Source: Armatimonadetes bacterium 55-13
Lineage (GTDB): Bacteria; Armatimonadota; Fimbriimonadia; Fimbriimonadales; Fimbriimonadaceae
Reading direction: 5' to 3'
DNA: 64,000 bases
Assembly: GCA_001898035.1 (NCBI GenBank)
Contig: MKRX01000006.1
Span: 3,439-67,438 of the forward strand
Part shown: piece by piece, positions 1 through 10,830 of the stretch
Position numbering within the stretch: the stretch's first letter is position 1
Layout: each line of letters starts with the position of its first letter
Notes under the pieces: model-generated
Databases searched by the model: none
What the model was told of the DNA's origin: nothing
The model's input: only the letters and a program-made list of their open reading frames with translations
Position numbers and translations under genes: made by a program

Positions 1-531
1 ACGCTCCTGACCATTCCCGGTGCGGTGGATGTTTTCTTCCTTCCGGAGCGCGCCAAGCTCAGCTACGACCATGTTTCCAAATACGCCGTCGAGGGTCTGA
101 AGGCCGTCCTTTCCCTCGCCGCAGAATGCCAAGTCCGTCTCGGGATCGAAAACGTCTGGAACAAGTTCCTCCTGAGCCCCATGGAAATGGCCGCCTTCAT
201 TGACCAATTCGAAAGCCCCTGGATCGGCGCTTACGTCGATGTCGCCAATCTCATGCCCTTCGGCCATCCTGAACAGTGGCTCCGCATCCTCGGTAAGCGA
301 GTCGTCGGTATCCACTTCAAAGACTTCCGCCGCGCCGTCGGCACTATCGAAGGCTTCGTCGATCTTCTCGAAGGCGATGTGCCCTGGCCGGACGTCATGG
401 CCGCGATCGGCGAGATCGGCTATGACGGCCCCGTTGCCGCCGAAATGATCCCTGGTTATGCGCACTACCCCATGGTCCGCATCGCCAACACGTCCAATGC
501 CATGGATGCGATCTTAGGAAGGACCCAATGA
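1..531 (+). CDS. Sugar phosphate isomerase/epimerase (xylose isomerase-like TIM barrel), 5' partial
   Basis: The frame is already open at base 1, so the N-terminus lies outside the window and about 176 residues are visible. The fragment looks like the C-terminal half of an AP-endonuclease-2/xylose-isomerase-like TIM barrel: GIENVWN, AYVDVANL, GIHFKDF and AAEM sit where this family places its metal-binding Glu, Asp, His and Glu. Such proteins isomerise or epimerise sugars or inositols in the cytoplasm; the substrate cannot be read here. The stop overlaps the next gene's start by 4 bases (ATGA), so the two are translationally coupled, and MocA-type oxidoreductases are frequent partners of this family. 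Confidence 0.85.
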   Translation, partial: TLLTIPGAVDVFFLPERAKLSYDHVSKYAVEGLKAVLSLAAECQVRLGIENVWNKFLLSPMEMAAFIDQFESPWIGAYVDVANLMPFGHPEQWLRILGKRVVGIHFKDFRRAVGTIEGFVDLLEGDVPWPDVMAAIGEIGYDGPVAAEMIPGYAHYPMVRIANTSNAMDAILGRTQ

Positions 532-1667
532 GATTCGGAGTGATTGGCTGGGGCCTGCGCGCCCCCATCGCCAAGATCGCCCACCAGCCGGATAACGGCT
601 TGGAACTCGTCGGCCTCGCCGACCCGAGCGAAGAGGCTCAGGGCAAGTTCATCGAGTTCGTCGGAGACCGCGCTTTCACGACCAGCGACTACCGAGACCT
701 CCTCGACAAGGACCTCGACGCCATCTTCGTCCTTTCCCCAGACTGGCTGCACGAAGAGCAAGCCTGCACTATCCTCGAAGCGAAAATTCCTGTCTTCTTG
801 GAAAAGCCAATGGCCATCACCGTCGAAGGCTGCGACCGGGTCCTCGAAACCGCCGCTCGCACCGGGACCAAGCTCTATGTCGGCCACAACATGCGCCACT
901 TCGCCGCCGTGCGAAAGATGAAGCAGTGGATCGATCAAGGGCTGATCGGCGAAGTCAAAACCGCCTGGTGCCGCCACTTCGTCAGCTACGGTGGAGTCGC
1001 CTACTTCCGCGACTGGCATGCGGACCGCGAGAAGTCCACGGGCCTGCTGCTCCAAAAGGGTTCTCACGATATTGACATCCTCCACTGGCTCTGCGGCGGC
1101 TTCTCCAAAACCGTCAGCGCCATGGGCAAGCTGGCCGTGTATGGCGACATCGATGATCGCCAGGGTCCGGGCGAATCACACAAGATCGTCTTTGACAACA
1201 CCTGGCCCCCCACCAGCCTCAAGAACCTCTATCCCGTCGTCAATGTTGAAGACGTGAGCATGATGCTGATGGAGACAGAAAACGGAGTCCTCGCCAGCTA
1301 TCAGCAATGCCACTTCGCCCCGGATGCCTGGCGAAACTACACCATCATCGGCACCGAGGGTCGAATCGAGAATTTCGGCGACCAACCCGGCAACTGCACC
1401 ATCCGCCTCTGGGATCACGGACGCTATAAGTACGAAGCCCACGGCGATCTGGAATACCGAGTCCCTGAACTCAAGGGAACCCACGGCGGATCGGACGAGG
1501 CGATGTTCGAGGAGTTCCTCGCCTACTTGACCAAGGGAATCGAAACCGACACCACCCCCATCGCCGCCAGAATGAGCGTCGCCGCTGGGATCGCCGGTAC
1601 AGAATCTCTCCGATCCGGAGGGACTCCTGTTCCCGTCAAGCCTCTACCTGAACTGGCAAGCGCATAA
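528..1667 (+). CDS. Gfo/Idh/MocA family NAD(P)-dependent oxidoreductase
   Basis: 379 residues, the usual length for the family. The N-terminus MRFGVIGWGLR is a Rossmann nucleotide-binding loop (a G-W-G-x-R variant of GxGxxG), and FLEKPMAIT near residue 90 carries the family EKP motif that contacts cofactor and substrate. YVGHNMRH and GSHDIDILHW match the substrate-domain region with the catalytic His. The family oxidises or reduces sugars, inositols and related polyols with NAD(P). No signal peptide is present, so it is cytoplasmic. It overlaps the upstream sugar isomerase by 4 bases. The exact substrate is unknown. Confidence 0.9.
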   Translation: MRFGVIGWGLRAPIAKIAHQPDNGLELVGLADPSEEAQGKFIEFVGDRAFTTSDYRDLLDKDLDAIFVLSPDWLHEEQACTILEAKIPVFLEKPMAITVEGCDRVLETAARTGTKLYVGHNMRHFAAVRKMKQWIDQGLIGEVKTAWCRHFVSYGGVAYFRDWHADREKSTGLLLQKGSHDIDILHWLCGGFSKTVSAMGKLAVYGDIDDRQGPGESHKIVFDNTWPPTSLKNLYPVVNVEDVSMMLMETENGVLASYQQCHFAPDAWRNYTIIGTEGRIENFGDQPGNCTIRLWDHGRYKYEAHGDLEYRVPELKGTHGGSDEAMFEEFLAYLTKGIETDTTPIAARMSVAAGIAGTESLRSGGTPVPVKPLPELASA

Positions 1668-1673
1668 ATAGGA

Positions 1674-1697
1674 TGACTCCGGACTGAACCGGAGTCA
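1674..1697 (+). terminator. Hairpin downstream of the MocA-type gene
   Basis: A perfect 9-bp inverted repeat (TGACTCCGG / CCGGAGTCA, loop ACTGAA) begins a few bases after the stop codon. No T-run follows, so it may end transcription inefficiently or protect the 3' end. Confidence 0.5.
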
Positions 1698-1718
1698 CTC
1701 CCGCAGCCCCAAAAAAGC

Positions 1719-1724
1719 TAAGCT
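1719..1724 (+). promoter_or_regulatory. -10 element TAAGCT, leaderless-type promoter of the M24 peptidase gene
   Basis: TAAGCT fits TANNNT and ends 6 bases before the ATG at 1731. No Shine-Dalgarno is visible. Transcription starting the usual 6-7 bases after the -10 would begin at the start codon. Confidence 0.5.
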
Positions 1725-1730
1725 CTCTCC

Positions 1731-2999
1731 ATGCCTCAGCCAGACATCTCCGCCCGGCGAGCCAAGGCCGCCGAAGCTTGGGCGCTCTCGAATGAAGTGA
1801 TCCTCATTGGCGCTGGAACTCCCGTGCCAATCCCTGGAGGCGCCGACCAGTGCTTCCCCTACCAGCCTCATCCCGAGTACCGCTGGCTGACCGAAGGATT
1901 CCGCCCCGGCAGTGTCCTGGCCTTTGATCCGCAGGAAGGTTGGACGCATTTCACTCCTGCCGTTACCGAGGCCGAACGAGTCTGGGATGGTGTCTCCGTT
2001 GAACCCGATGGGCCGTATCTGGAAGACCTCGATCCCTGGCTCGCGAACCGTGCTGACCGCCCCATCGCCTGGCTGGGAGTTCCCAACACCGGCGCTCAGT
2101 CAAAAGAAGCCTTGCTCACAAGATCACATGAGCAGCTCACCCATGCTCGCCGTCCCAAGGATGAATTCGAGATCGGCCTCATGCGCCGGGCTGCGGCGGC
2201 TACCTTAGCCGGTCACCAACGCGCCGTGGAGGTGATTCGTCCGGGCGTTACCGAACGAGAAGTCCAGATCGAAATCGAGACCGCTTTCTTTAAGGCCGGA
2301 GCAACCAAGACAGGTTATTCCAGTATCGTGGGTGCCGGAACCAATTCCGCCGTTTTCCATTTCACGCCGGGTCAACGCCCCATCGCCCCTGGCGATTCCG
2401 TTCTGGTCGATGCGGGCGCCGAATACAACGGGTACGTCATCGATGTCACCCGAACCTATCCTGCCGACGGCAAGTTCGGCCCCGAACAGCAAGCCATTTA
2501 CGACGTCGTCTTGAACGCCGAGAAGAATGGCGTAGATCGGTGCCGAAACGGCGTGGAGTGGCTGGACCTTCATCGCGACTGTGCCGCCGACCTCGCCGCC
2601 GGGTTGATCGATCTCGGAATCCTGCGCGGTTCCGTCGAATCCGCCATCGAGACCGAAGCCATCGCCCTCTTCCTCCCTCACGGTATCGGCCACATGGTCG
2701 GGCTGGGGGTTCGAGACGCGAGCGGCACGGACCCTGGACGACTTGGGAACCGAAAGTCCGCCGGAGTGGGAGTTCGATGCGACATGATTTTGAAACCCGG
2801 CTACGTGATGACCGTAGAACCCGGCCTCTACTTCATCCCCGCCATCCTCAACGATCCCAAACGTCATGAGAAATATGGCGACGCCGTCAATTGGGAACTC
2901 GCCCAAAGATGGATTCCCTACGGAGGCATGAGAATCGAGGACAACGTGCTCGTCACCGAGGACGCGCCCATCAATCTAACCGCCGAGATTCCCAAATAG
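1731..2999 (+). CDS. M24 family metallopeptidase (aminopeptidase P / Xaa-Pro dipeptidase-like)
   Basis: 422 residues. An N-terminal creatinase-like domain is followed by a pita-bread catalytic domain from about residue 150. All five metal ligands are visible in order: Asp in VLVDAGAEYNG, Asp in VIDVTRTYP, His in LPHGIGHMVGLG, Glu in MTVEPGLYF and Glu in GGMRIEDNVLVT. The enzyme should be a dinuclear-metal cytoplasmic peptidase cleaving next to proline. There is no signal peptide. It is transcribed alone, convergent with the DUF1501 gene with one base between the stops. Family assignment is secure; the choice between aminopeptidase P and prolidase is not. Confidence 0.92.
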   Translation: MPQPDISARRAKAAEAWALSNEVILIGAGTPVPIPGGADQCFPYQPHPEYRWLTEGFRPGSVLAFDPQEGWTHFTPAVTEAERVWDGVSVEPDGPYLEDLDPWLANRADRPIAWLGVPNTGAQSKEALLTRSHEQLTHARRPKDEFEIGLMRRAAAATLAGHQRAVEVIRPGVTEREVQIEIETAFFKAGATKTGYSSIVGAGTNSAVFHFTPGQRPIAPGDSVLVDAGAEYNGYVIDVTRTYPADGKFGPEQQAIYDVVLNAEKNGVDRCRNGVEWLDLHRDCAADLAAGLIDLGILRGSVESAIETEAIALFLPHGIGHMVGLGVRDASGTDPGRLGNRKSAGVGVRCDMILKPGYVMTVEPGLYFIPAILNDPKRHEKYGDAVNWELAQRWIPYGGMRIEDNVLVTEDAPINLTAEIPK

Positions 3000-3000
3000 C

Positions 3001-4452
3001 CTAGGCGATCAGCTTATCCACCACGTTGCCAAAGACATCCGTCAAGCGGAAGTTTCGGCCCTGGAAGCTATACGTTAGGCGGGTGTGGTCCATTCCGAGC
3101 AGATGAAGGAGCGTGGCGTGCAAGTCGTGGACGTCAACCGAGTCGCTCGTTGATTTGTATCCCAGATCGTCGGTCTCGCCGACGATCCCCGGCTTGATTC
3201 CGCCGCCCGCCATCCACATGGTGAAGGCGTGCGGGTGGTGGTCGCGGCCCATGTAAGTCGATCCGGCTCGTCCTTCGTTCATCGGCGTTCGGCCAAACTC
3301 GCCGCCCCAAACCACGATCGTCTCATCCAGCAACCCGCGTTGTTTCAAGTCCTTAATCAGCGCGGCGGCCGCCTTATCGACTTCTTGGCAAAGGCGGGGG
3401 AGCTTGTGCTTAATGTCATCGCCCTCACCCGTGCCATGATTGTCCCACCCTCGGTGGTAAAGCTGAACGAAGCGGGTGCCTCTCTCTACCAATCGGCGAG
3501 CCAGCAAGCAGTTATTGGCAAAGCTCTTCTTTCCGGGCTCTGCCCCGTACATCTCCAGCGTCTCTGGCTTCTCGCCCTTGACGTCCATCAATTCCGGCAC
3601 GCTCGTCTGCATGCGATACGCCAGTTCGTACTGTGCAATTCGAGTCTCAATTTCCGGATCCAAGGTTTGCTTGAACTTCATCTGGTTCAAGTCTCGGAGC
3701 GCATCTAGGGTGTCGCGTCGAACTTCCTTCGGCACGCCGTCTGGGTCGGAAACAAAGAGCACCGCGTCGCCTTCCGAGCGAAACTCCACGCCCTGGTACA
3801 CGGTGGGCAAGAACCCGCTGGACCAACACGCCTTCCCTCCGTCCGGGTTGTTCTCTCCCGACAGCAAGACGACGAACCCGGGCAGATCGCGATTCTCCGT
3901 GCCCAACCCATACGTCAACCAGGACCCCATGCTCGGTCGCCCCGGAAGTTGAAAGCCCGTGTTCATGAAGATTTGAGCGGGCGCATGGTTGAATTGGCTG
4001 GTCTGCATGGTGCGCACCACCGCTACATCGTCTGCGATCTCCTTAAAGTGCGGAAGCAATTCGGAGACCCACTGCCCCGATTGCCCAACCTGTTCGAACT
4101 TGTACGGTGAACCCAAAAGCTTGGGCGTCCCCTTGATAAACGCAAACCGCTCGCCCTTCAAATACTCCTCCGGGCACGCTTCACCGTTGTATTTCATGAG
4201 TGTGGGCTTGTAGTCGAAGAGGTCCACCTGAGACGGTGCGCCCGCCATGAACAAGAAGATCACGTTCTTGGCCTTCGCCGGAAAGTGAGGTTTCTTCGCC
4301 GCCATCGGGTCCTGAGACATGGTCTGGGCCAGCGGCGAATCTGCCAGCAAGCTACTCAGCGCCAACCCACCGATTCCGTAGCCGATCTGCTTAAAGAAGG
4401 TTCGGCGCGTCATGTCCCGAAGGACCGTCTGTTCGAATTCAAAGTCGTGCAT
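3001..4452 (-). CDS. DUF1501 domain-containing, Tat-exported protein
   Basis: 483 residues from the ATG at 4452, chosen because it lies 11 bases after the upstream stop and gives MHDFEFEQ followed by a twin-arginine signal ([10 protein letters not shown] plus a hydrophobic stretch). The body contains [35 protein letters not shown] and the [17 protein letters not shown] region, typical of DUF1501 proteins, which have a sulfatase/alkaline-phosphatase-like fold. In planctomycetes this family is encoded with PSD1 cytochrome-like proteins, exactly as here. The biochemical role is unknown. It is probably periplasmic and cotranscribed with the upstream PSD1 gene. Confidence 0.9.
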   Translation of the reverse strand: MHDFEFEQTVLRDMTRRTFFKQIGYGIGGLALSSLLADSPLAQTMSQDPMAAKKPHFPAKAKNVIFLFMAGAPSQVDLFDYKPTLMKYNGEACPEEYLKGERFAFIKGTPKLLGSPYKFEQVGQSGQWVSELLPHFKEIADDVAVVRTMQTSQFNHAPAQIFMNTGFQLPGRPSMGSWLTYGLGTENRDLPGFVVLLSGENNPDGGKACWSSGFLPTVYQGVEFRSEGDAVLFVSDPDGVPKEVRRDTLDALRDLNQMKFKQTLDPEIETRIAQYELAYRMQTSVPELMDVKGEKPETLEMYGAEPGKKSFANNCLLARRLVERGTRFVQLYHRGWDNHGTGEGDDIKHKLPRLCQEVDKAAAALIKDLKQRGLLDETIVVWGGEFGRTPMNEGRAGSTYMGRDHHPHAFTMWMAGGGIKPGIVGETDDLGYKSTSDSVDVHDLHATLLHLLGMDHTRLTYSFQGRNFRLTDVFGNVVDKLIA

Positions 4453-4463
4453 CGAGGGTTGTC

Positions 4464-7400
4464 TTATTCCTTGGTTATCGTCTCGTCGAGGTTCAGCAAT
4501 ACGTTGGCGACCATCGTCCATGCCGCCTGCTCCGGCGTTCCGCCAAGCTTCTTGGCAGACTCTGGATCGGCTTGATAGCGGGATTTCAATTTCGCGAGAA
4601 GCGCCTGAAGTCGTACCAGTTCTTCCGCACTCGGGGCTCGGCAAGTCGTCAACCGGAACGCATAAATGATCCGACTCTTCGCATCCGACTTCGCCTTCAA
4701 CGTCCGCTCCGCCAGTCCCCTGGCTGCCTCCAAGAACGATTGGTCATTCAGCAGGTTCAACGCCTGGAGGGGCGTGTTCGTCCGAATGCGTCGAACCGTG
4801 CAAACCTCTCGGCTGGAGGCGTCGAAGTTCGTATACATGGGATACGGCGCGGTGCGTTTGAGAAAGGTGTACAGCCCCCGCCGATATCGCTCCGCCCCCT
4901 GGCTATCGCGCCAATACTCACCATTGTAGGGCGAGTTCCAAATGCCCTGTGGCTGGTACGGGTAAACGCTCGGCCCGCCAATCTGGTCATTCAACATCCC
5001 CGCCGCCGCCAAAGCGTTATCGCGAATCGTCTCCGCATCCAGCCGGAACCTTGGCCCCCTTGCGTAGAGCGTGTTGGACGGGTCTTTCTCCAGCAGAACC
5101 GAAGTGGCTTCGGACGCCTGTCGATAGGTGGAGCTCATGACGATCATCTTGTGGATCGCCTTCATGTCCCACTTCTGCCGCATAAACTCGGTTGCCAACC
5201 AATCCAACAACTCGGGATGGCTGGGCAGCGAGCCCTGCGTTCCGAAGTTATCGCTGGTCTCCACGATGCCGTGGCCGAAATACTGCTCCCACATCCGGTT
5301 AACCTGCACCCGAGCGGTCAATGGATTCTTGGGGTCCACTAGCCACTTGGCCAGGCTCAAGCGCGTCATTCCCGCCGGCTTCGCTTCCTTTACGAAGAGC
5401 GAAGGAATGCCCGCCACCACCATCTCGCCTTTCTGGAGGAACTCGCCGCGAGGATGAACCGGCGCCATAATCGGCCCCTTGGAGGGCTTTTCGCGCATCA
5501 CCAAAGCCATCGGAATCTGGCGTTGAAGCATGTCAAGCTCTGCCTGAGACTTCGACCGCTTGGTCCGATCCTCCGCCAAGAGCGGCGTGTTCGCCCTGAA
5601 GTAGCTATCCAACTTCGCCTCTTCTTCAGGAGTCCGATAGTCCGTCTTCGCCAGCGCGAGGATTTCGGGAGAAGCCGCAAGCAATCCGCGATCCACTTCC
5701 GCACTCACGGACACCCGCAAGTGCCCAATCGAATAGCGAACCCACTCGGTCGAGTCATGGCAAAGGGTCAGCCGGAAGGTCTGCCCCGCCTTCATCTTCA
5801 CCGGCTCCTTCAGATACAGCATCAAGGAGTGAGGTTGAGCGATCTGCGGATGGACTGCCCATCCCGTATCTCCCTTATCATCAAAGAGGTCATTGAGGTT
5901 GAACCCTTGCTGAACGAAGTCCGCCGAGGCTCCGGCAAACGCGACGGGCTTGCCATCAAGACTCGCTTCGACCTTCGAAAGCACGAAGTTTCCATCTTGG
6001 GATCGGCCCGATCCCTTGTTCGCCAAACTCGCTACGGGGAACGTATCCACGCGAATCGCGCTAATCGTGGTCTCACCCGGCTGAAGGTCAAAGGCGTAGT
6101 GAACTTGGTTCGGATTCGCTCCCGTGGCGGTAAACGTGCCATCAGCCTGAGCCGTTAGCGTCACCGTTCCCGCGTCCGCTCTGTTCACCGAGGCGGCGTT
6201 CCAAGGCGTTCGTGTTCGGAGCGCGTTCACGAACTCCGCCTTTGCCTTATCCAATTCGGGGGTGGACTTCTTCAGATCCTCGTCCAGCCCACCGATCACT
6301 TTTCGCAATGCTTCGCGCTGCAACGCCTGTTCAGGAGTTGGCGCTTCAATGCTCGGTTCGATGTACTTCTGCTCGCTCACACTCGCATCGCCTATCGGCG
6401 TGAAGTCGGTGTTGGAGAAGATGGCGTACATCTTAAAATAGTCTTTCTGCGACCACGGATCGTACTTGTGGTCATGGCACCGGGCGCACTGCAAGGTCTG
6501 TCCCAGCCACACCGTTGAGGTCGTCGCCACGCGGTCGTTAATCACCTCATACCGAGCCTCTTCCTGGTCCACGCCCCCTTCGAGATTCAGCATCGTGTTT
6601 CGATGAAATCCGGTGGCCACGAGATCAGCGAGCGTCGGGTTGGGGAGCAAGTCTCCTGCCAACTGCTCGACCGTAAACCGGTCATAAGGCATGTTGTGGT
6701 TGAACGCGTCGATCACCCAATCGCGATACTTCCAAGCCACGCGGGTTTGATCCTTCTCGTAGCCGTTAGTATCTGCATAGCGGGCCAAGTCCAACCAAGA
6801 CTGCGCCTGCCGCTCCCCAAAGTGCGGTGACGCCAAGAGCCGATCCACGACCTTTTCATAGGCGTTCGGGCTGGTGTCTTTCGCAAAGGCATCGATCTCC
6901 GCCAACGTGGGGGGCAATCCCGTCAGATCCAACGTCAACCGGCGAATCAAGGTCTCCCGAGTGGCGCGTTGGGAAGGCTTTAGCCCCTCCTTTTCTAATC
7001 GCGCCAGCACGAAGTTATCGATCGGCGTTCGAACCCATGCCGTGTTCTTGACAACGGGAACTGGGGGCCGAACAGGCGCTTTGTAAGCCCAATGAATCGC
7101 GTCGCCCGCGTCGGCATAGGAGGCGCCCGCCGCAATCCAACTCTTGATCGCATCGACTGTCTTCGCCGGAAGTGGAGCAAATCCCATCGGCATCTTCGGC
7201 TTGCCGCCCTGCCCCAAGATTCTCTGAATCAGGATCGATTTGGCGGGATTCCCAGCAACCACCATCGGGCCACTGACCCCTCCCTTCTGAACCCCCTTCT
7301 CGGAGCTAAGATCCAAGCCGCCCGCGCCCTGCGGTCCGTTGTGACAAGAGATGCAGTGCGCCTTAAAGACCGGCATCACGTCCTTGGCAAAACTCCCCGA

Positions 7401-7799
7401 AGCTACGGGAGCGGCGAATTTGCCTCCCTGATTCACCCATGCTCTCAGGGTCGCCAGATCCTTGGTCGATAGCGGCGCAAAGCCCATCGGCATTTTCGGC
7501 TTGCCGCCTTGTCCCAGAACCCGCTGAATAAGCACCGAAGCATCCGCCTTGCCGGAGACCCAAAGCGCGCCACTGACGCCCCCTTTCTTGATCCCCGCTT
7601 CACTGCTCAGATCCAATCCACCCGCCGCCTTCGCTCCCGTGTGGCAAGACAGGCAGTGGGCCTTGAAAATGGGGGCGACGTCCCGAATGAAGCTGACCTG
7701 TGCGGCAGGTTTGACCGTCTGCCCCAAAAGGGCAAACGCATACGGGCTGGCCGCCAGGGTAACCCAGGCGACACTCTTAAGAGAAAACGGTCGAGACAT
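4464..7799 (-). CDS. PSD1 and planctomycete cytochrome c domain-containing protein (DUF1549/DUF1553)
   Basis: 1111 residues with an N-terminal hydrophobic export signal. Two planctomycete-type cytochrome c domains follow, with haem-binding CLSCH (Cys49, Cys52, His53) and CISCH (Cys149, Cys152, His153), exactly 100 residues apart and highly similar. After residue 235 come the DUF1549 block ([50 protein letters not shown]) and the C-terminal DUF1553 block ([14 protein letters not shown]). CARCHDH could bind a further haem. Such proteins are exported and function is unknown, though electron transfer linked to glycan degradation has been suggested. It forms an operon with the DUF1501 gene. Confidence 0.92.
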   Translation of the reverse strand: MSRPFSLKSVAWVTLAASPYAFALLGQTVKPAAQVSFIRDVAPIFKAHCLSCHTGAKAAGGLDLSSEAGIKKGGVSGALWVSGKADASVLIQRVLGQGGKPKMPMGFAPLSTKDLATLRAWVNQGGKFAAPVASGSFAKDVMPVFKAHCISCHNGPQGAGGLDLSSEKGVQKGGVSGPMVVAGNPAKSILIQRILGQGGKPKMPMGFAPLPAKTVDAIKSWIAAGASYADAGDAIHWAYKAPVRPPVPVVKNTAWVRTPIDNFVLARLEKEGLKPSQRATRETLIRRLTLDLTGLPPTLAEIDAFAKDTSPNAYEKVVDRLLASPHFGERQAQSWLDLARYADTNGYEKDQTRVAWKYRDWVIDAFNHNMPYDRFTVEQLAGDLLPNPTLADLVATGFHRNTMLNLEGGVDQEEARYEVINDRVATTSTVWLGQTLQCARCHDHKYDPWSQKDYFKMYAIFSNTDFTPIGDASVSEQKYIEPSIEAPTPEQALQREALRKVIGGLDEDLKKSTPELDKAKAEFVNALRTRTPWNAASVNRADAGTVTLTAQADGTFTATGANPNQVHYAFDLQPGETTISAIRVDTFPVASLANKGSGRSQDGNFVLSKVEASLDGKPVAFAGASADFVQQGFNLNDLFDDKGDTGWAVHPQIAQPHSLMLYLKEPVKMKAGQTFRLTLCHDSTEWVRYSIGHLRVSVSAEVDRGLLAASPEILALAKTDYRTPEEEAKLDSYFRANTPLLAEDRTKRSKSQAELDMLQRQIPMALVMREKPSKGPIMAPVHPRGEFLQKGEMVVAGIPSLFVKEAKPAGMTRLSLAKWLVDPKNPLTARVQVNRMWEQYFGHGIVETSDNFGTQGSLPSHPELLDWLATEFMRQKWDMKAIHKMIVMSSTYRQASEATSVLLEKDPSNTLYARGPRFRLDAETIRDNALAAAGMLNDQIGGPSVYPYQPQGIWNSPYNGEYWRDSQGAERYRRGLYTFLKRTAPYPMYTNFDASSREVCTVRRIRTNTPLQALNLLNDQSFLEAARGLAERTLKAKSDAKSRIIYAFRLTTCRAPSAEELVRLQALLAKLKSRYQADPESAKKLGGTPEQAAWTMVANVLLNLDETITKE

Positions 7800-7884
7800 G
7801 TCTACAACAGACAGTATCCGCCCTCCAACGCCATTTGAGAAGCCAGTTTAGATGTCAAAACTGGCATCGCGATGTACTTTTAGG

Positions 7885-10794
7885 TTAGTTCTCATCCACT
7901 GTGCGGATCTCAAGCTCAGCGCCTTTCAGTCCCTGGGACGTGACACGTACTAATACCCTGCCTGCCCGCAGGCTGGATTTGACCAGCGCCGTCGCGATTC
8001 CGGCTTCCGCAAGGGGAGACTTCGGTCCGACCAACCGCCCTTCGCCCGAGACCACATAGGTCACCGGCGCCGAGGAGTCCGGAATGATGGTTCCGTTCGC
8101 ATCGACCACATCGGCATAGACAAAGACCAGATCGCTCCCACCGGCTTTGAGATCCTTCCCGCTCGTGTCCACTCTGAGCCGAAGGGCAGAAGGCTTGCCA
8201 GGTGTCAAAACCTCGTGCCGTGCCGCTTCCTTCCCCCCGATGAATCCCACCGCTTCCAACTTTCCTGCTTCAAAGGTGACCCCGTTGAAGGTAAACGGCG
8301 GGTGCGCCAGGTGCTTTCCGTTTCCGCCATCGAACGGGTTTCCTCCGTTTTGATAATCGCCGTAGGGAGTGTCCGCTCCGGCATCCGGCTTCTGCCGCGA
8401 AATGACCTTGCCGTTCACTCGCAACTCCACCTCATCACAATTGGAGAACACCACCACCTTTGTCGGCGAAGGTCGCGACGTCCACCAGTTCGCCGCATAA
8501 ACCATCGGTTTGCTCCACGGGGCGTTCGCATCCAGTTGGGATTGAAAGAAGTAAAAATTGAATCGGGGAATCCGGTTAATGTCGGAGATTCCGCTTGACT
8601 CGGGTCGAGGATCGTAGCCTCGGTTGTAGTCGAACATCAACCAGTTGCCATCGCCGAACGTCCACGGATACTTCGCTCGGTTCTTGTTGTGCGACCAAAC
8701 ATAGTTCCAAGCCGCCTGCAAGAGAGCCGCCTCTCCTTGCCCGCGAAACATCCGCGTCGTGCTCCGCCCTCCGCCAAATTCATAGTCTCCATACTCCCGG
8801 ATGTAGCCCGGCTTGTTCGGATCGGCGTCCTGGGGTCGATCCTTGGTTTGGTCATTCCACCCGTTGTAAGGCAAATCCCACTTCGCCCCCTTGTGACCAT
8901 CCCCCGCCGTAAAGAAGTTCTCCCCGATGAACTCCTCGTGCGCGGTGTTGTGCCATTCGTTGGCAATCTCGGTTGACGGATACGTCTCGTTCAGGCTCGT
9001 CTCCCAGAGCAAGACCGAAGGGTGATTCCGGTCACGGCGGATCATGTCCCGAATGTCTTGCCGAACCGCGCTCCGGAACCGCTCATCACTATTCATGAAC
9101 TGCCATCCCGGAATGCAGTCGATCACAAAGATCCCCAGTTCGTCGCAAGCCTCCAGTACCGCCGGATCTTGAGGGTAGTGAGAGAGCCTCACCATATTGA
9201 ATCCAGCCTGTTTGATCTTATAAAAATCGCGGTAGTTTGCCTCCCGCGAAAGCGCGTTCCCGACCCACGGGTACTCCTGGTGCCGATTGGTGCCAACTAG
9301 CCGCAAGGGCTTTCCGTTCACCAACAGCCCATCTTGGCGAGTCAACTTGAAGGAACGAATACCAACCTTGGTGGTGACCTCGTCGATTACCTCTGCCCCC
9401 TGCCGGAGCCTGGTGGTCAAGGTGTACAGATAGGGCGAATCGGGGCTCCAGAGATGCGGATGCGTCACCGTCAGGGTCTGCACTTCCTGCGCGTCATGCC
9501 CACCATTCAACTTCCCCGACTTCTCCGCCGTCGCCACAACTTTCCCATCGCGATCCTTCAGTTCCTGCCGCACCGTTACCCCCGCCGCCATCGTCCCGGA
9601 ATTGCGCCAGTGAGTTCGAACCTCGACGGTGGACTCGTCTTCGGCAACTTTCGGGAACGTCACAAAGATGCCTCCGCTCGCCGGTTTGTTCTCTACCAAG
9701 GCGTCTGTGATGTGTACGGCGTTAGTGAGGGTCAAATAGGCATCTCGATAGAGTCCGCCTTGGTAGGTGAAGTCCAACTGCCGATACGGCTTCCCCGGCG
9801 GAACCAAAGGGTTGTCCTCATTGTCCAGTCGAACCAAAATCGACATCTTTTGCCGCTTCGAATTGAAAGGCGTCAAATCGATCGAAATCGGTAAATACCC
9901 ACCCCGCCGACCGCCTACCCACTTATCGTTGATCCAAACATCGGAAACCTGCATGCCCACTCCGAACGTCAGCGTCGCAAGCTGCTGCGAATCTCCAAAC
10001 GGAGCCAAGGTCTGCCGGTAGTAGCAAACGCCCCGCCACGGGTCGTTCGCCCCCAGAAGTTCGTCGTTACTGGAATGCGGCAGAGTCACCGGGGTCCAAG
10101 CCTTCTGCCGCAAGACCGCTAACTCCTTCTTCTTCACGCTCTCAAGTTGCGCACCTTTGAGATCAAACCGGGCATCCCCAACTTCCACCCACGCCACGTT
10201 GTACTGCGCCTGCCAATCCGCCCCGGTGACCGTTGGCTTGGGCGCAATCAGTCCAATCTCTCCCAGCGCCAAAAACGGGTCGGCGACTTGGCCTGATTTG
10301 AACACCAACCGCAAATAGCGGCCGGAGACCGTCTTCCCGAACTTGAATTCTTGCGGACTCCAGGTTCGCTTAGCCGTAAAGGAAGCGGTCGCGCTCCCCC
10401 AAGCATCGGCCTTATCGGCGAGATAAACGTCGAACGCTCCCGGGCACGCGTTTCGAGGTCCGTCTTGCCGAGGCAACAGCCTCACCCCCGCCGCCTGCGT
10501 TTTCCCGCCCAAGTCAATCAGGATCTCATGAGGAAACGGGGCTTGGGTCTTGCTCCACTCGGTATGCCAATGCGTGTTCACATCGCCGTCGATGGCATTC
10601 GCCGCCTTTCCGTTCTCGCCGGTGGCCTCCTCGCTGCTCACCCTGAGCACCTTCCAGGCGGCCGTCGGTACCGCATCCAGATACTGCCAAACCGAGGGTG
10701 CCGGAGGCATCCGGCAGAACTCCCACCCCGTGTTGAGAGGGATCGTATAGCGTGGCGGCGTTGCCAGAACGCCCAGAAGAGCGAGGGAGACCAT
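7885..10794 (-). CDS. Secreted glycoside hydrolase family 2 protein with a discoidin-like domain
   Basis: 969 residues from the ATG at 10794; a TTG at 10812 is an alternative but lies almost on a -10-like TAGAAT. A short signal peptide (MVSLALLGVLATP) leads into a region with VDGDVNTHWHTEWS-type sequence and KFGKTVSGRYLRLVFKSG, i.e. an F5/8 type C (discoidin) carbohydrate-binding fold. Then come the GH2 sugar-binding, Ig-like and TIM-barrel domains, with acid/base Glu in SLNETYPS and probable nucleophile Glu in IREYGDYEFGG. The family holds beta-galactosidases, beta-mannosidases and beta-glucuronidases; specificity cannot be read. Divergent from another GH2 gene 48 bases away. Confidence 0.9.
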   Translation of the reverse strand: MVSLALLGVLATPPRYTIPLNTGWEFCRMPPAPSVWQYLDAVPTAAWKVLRVSSEEATGENGKAANAIDGDVNTHWHTEWSKTQAPFPHEILIDLGGKTQAAGVRLLPRQDGPRNACPGAFDVYLADKADAWGSATASFTAKRTWSPQEFKFGKTVSGRYLRLVFKSGQVADPFLALGEIGLIAPKPTVTGADWQAQYNVAWVEVGDARFDLKGAQLESVKKKELAVLRQKAWTPVTLPHSSNDELLGANDPWRGVCYYRQTLAPFGDSQQLATLTFGVGMQVSDVWINDKWVGGRRGGYLPISIDLTPFNSKRQKMSILVRLDNEDNPLVPPGKPYRQLDFTYQGGLYRDAYLTLTNAVHITDALVENKPASGGIFVTFPKVAEDESTVEVRTHWRNSGTMAAGVTVRQELKDRDGKVVATAEKSGKLNGGHDAQEVQTLTVTHPHLWSPDSPYLYTLTTRLRQGAEVIDEVTTKVGIRSFKLTRQDGLLVNGKPLRLVGTNRHQEYPWVGNALSREANYRDFYKIKQAGFNMVRLSHYPQDPAVLEACDELGIFVIDCIPGWQFMNSDERFRSAVRQDIRDMIRRDRNHPSVLLWETSLNETYPSTEIANEWHNTAHEEFIGENFFTAGDGHKGAKWDLPYNGWNDQTKDRPQDADPNKPGYIREYGDYEFGGGRSTTRMFRGQGEAALLQAAWNYVWSHNKNRAKYPWTFGDGNWLMFDYNRGYDPRPESSGISDINRIPRFNFYFFQSQLDANAPWSKPMVYAANWWTSRPSPTKVVVFSNCDEVELRVNGKVISRQKPDAGADTPYGDYQNGGNPFDGGNGKHLAHPPFTFNGVTFEAGKLEAVGFIGGKEAARHEVLTPGKPSALRLRVDTSGKDLKAGGSDLVFVYADVVDANGTIIPDSSAPVTYVVSGEGRLVGPKSPLAEAGIATALVKSSLRAGRVLVRVTSQGLKGAELEIRTVDEN

Positions 10795-10830
10795 ATTTCG
10801 CGAACCTACCAAGGCATTCTAAAGCCAAAG

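Noticed and set aside
3001-4644. Longer DUF1501 reading starting at 4644
   Set aside because: The first 64 codons overlap the PSD1 gene in another frame; the ATG at 4452 begins the Tat signal.
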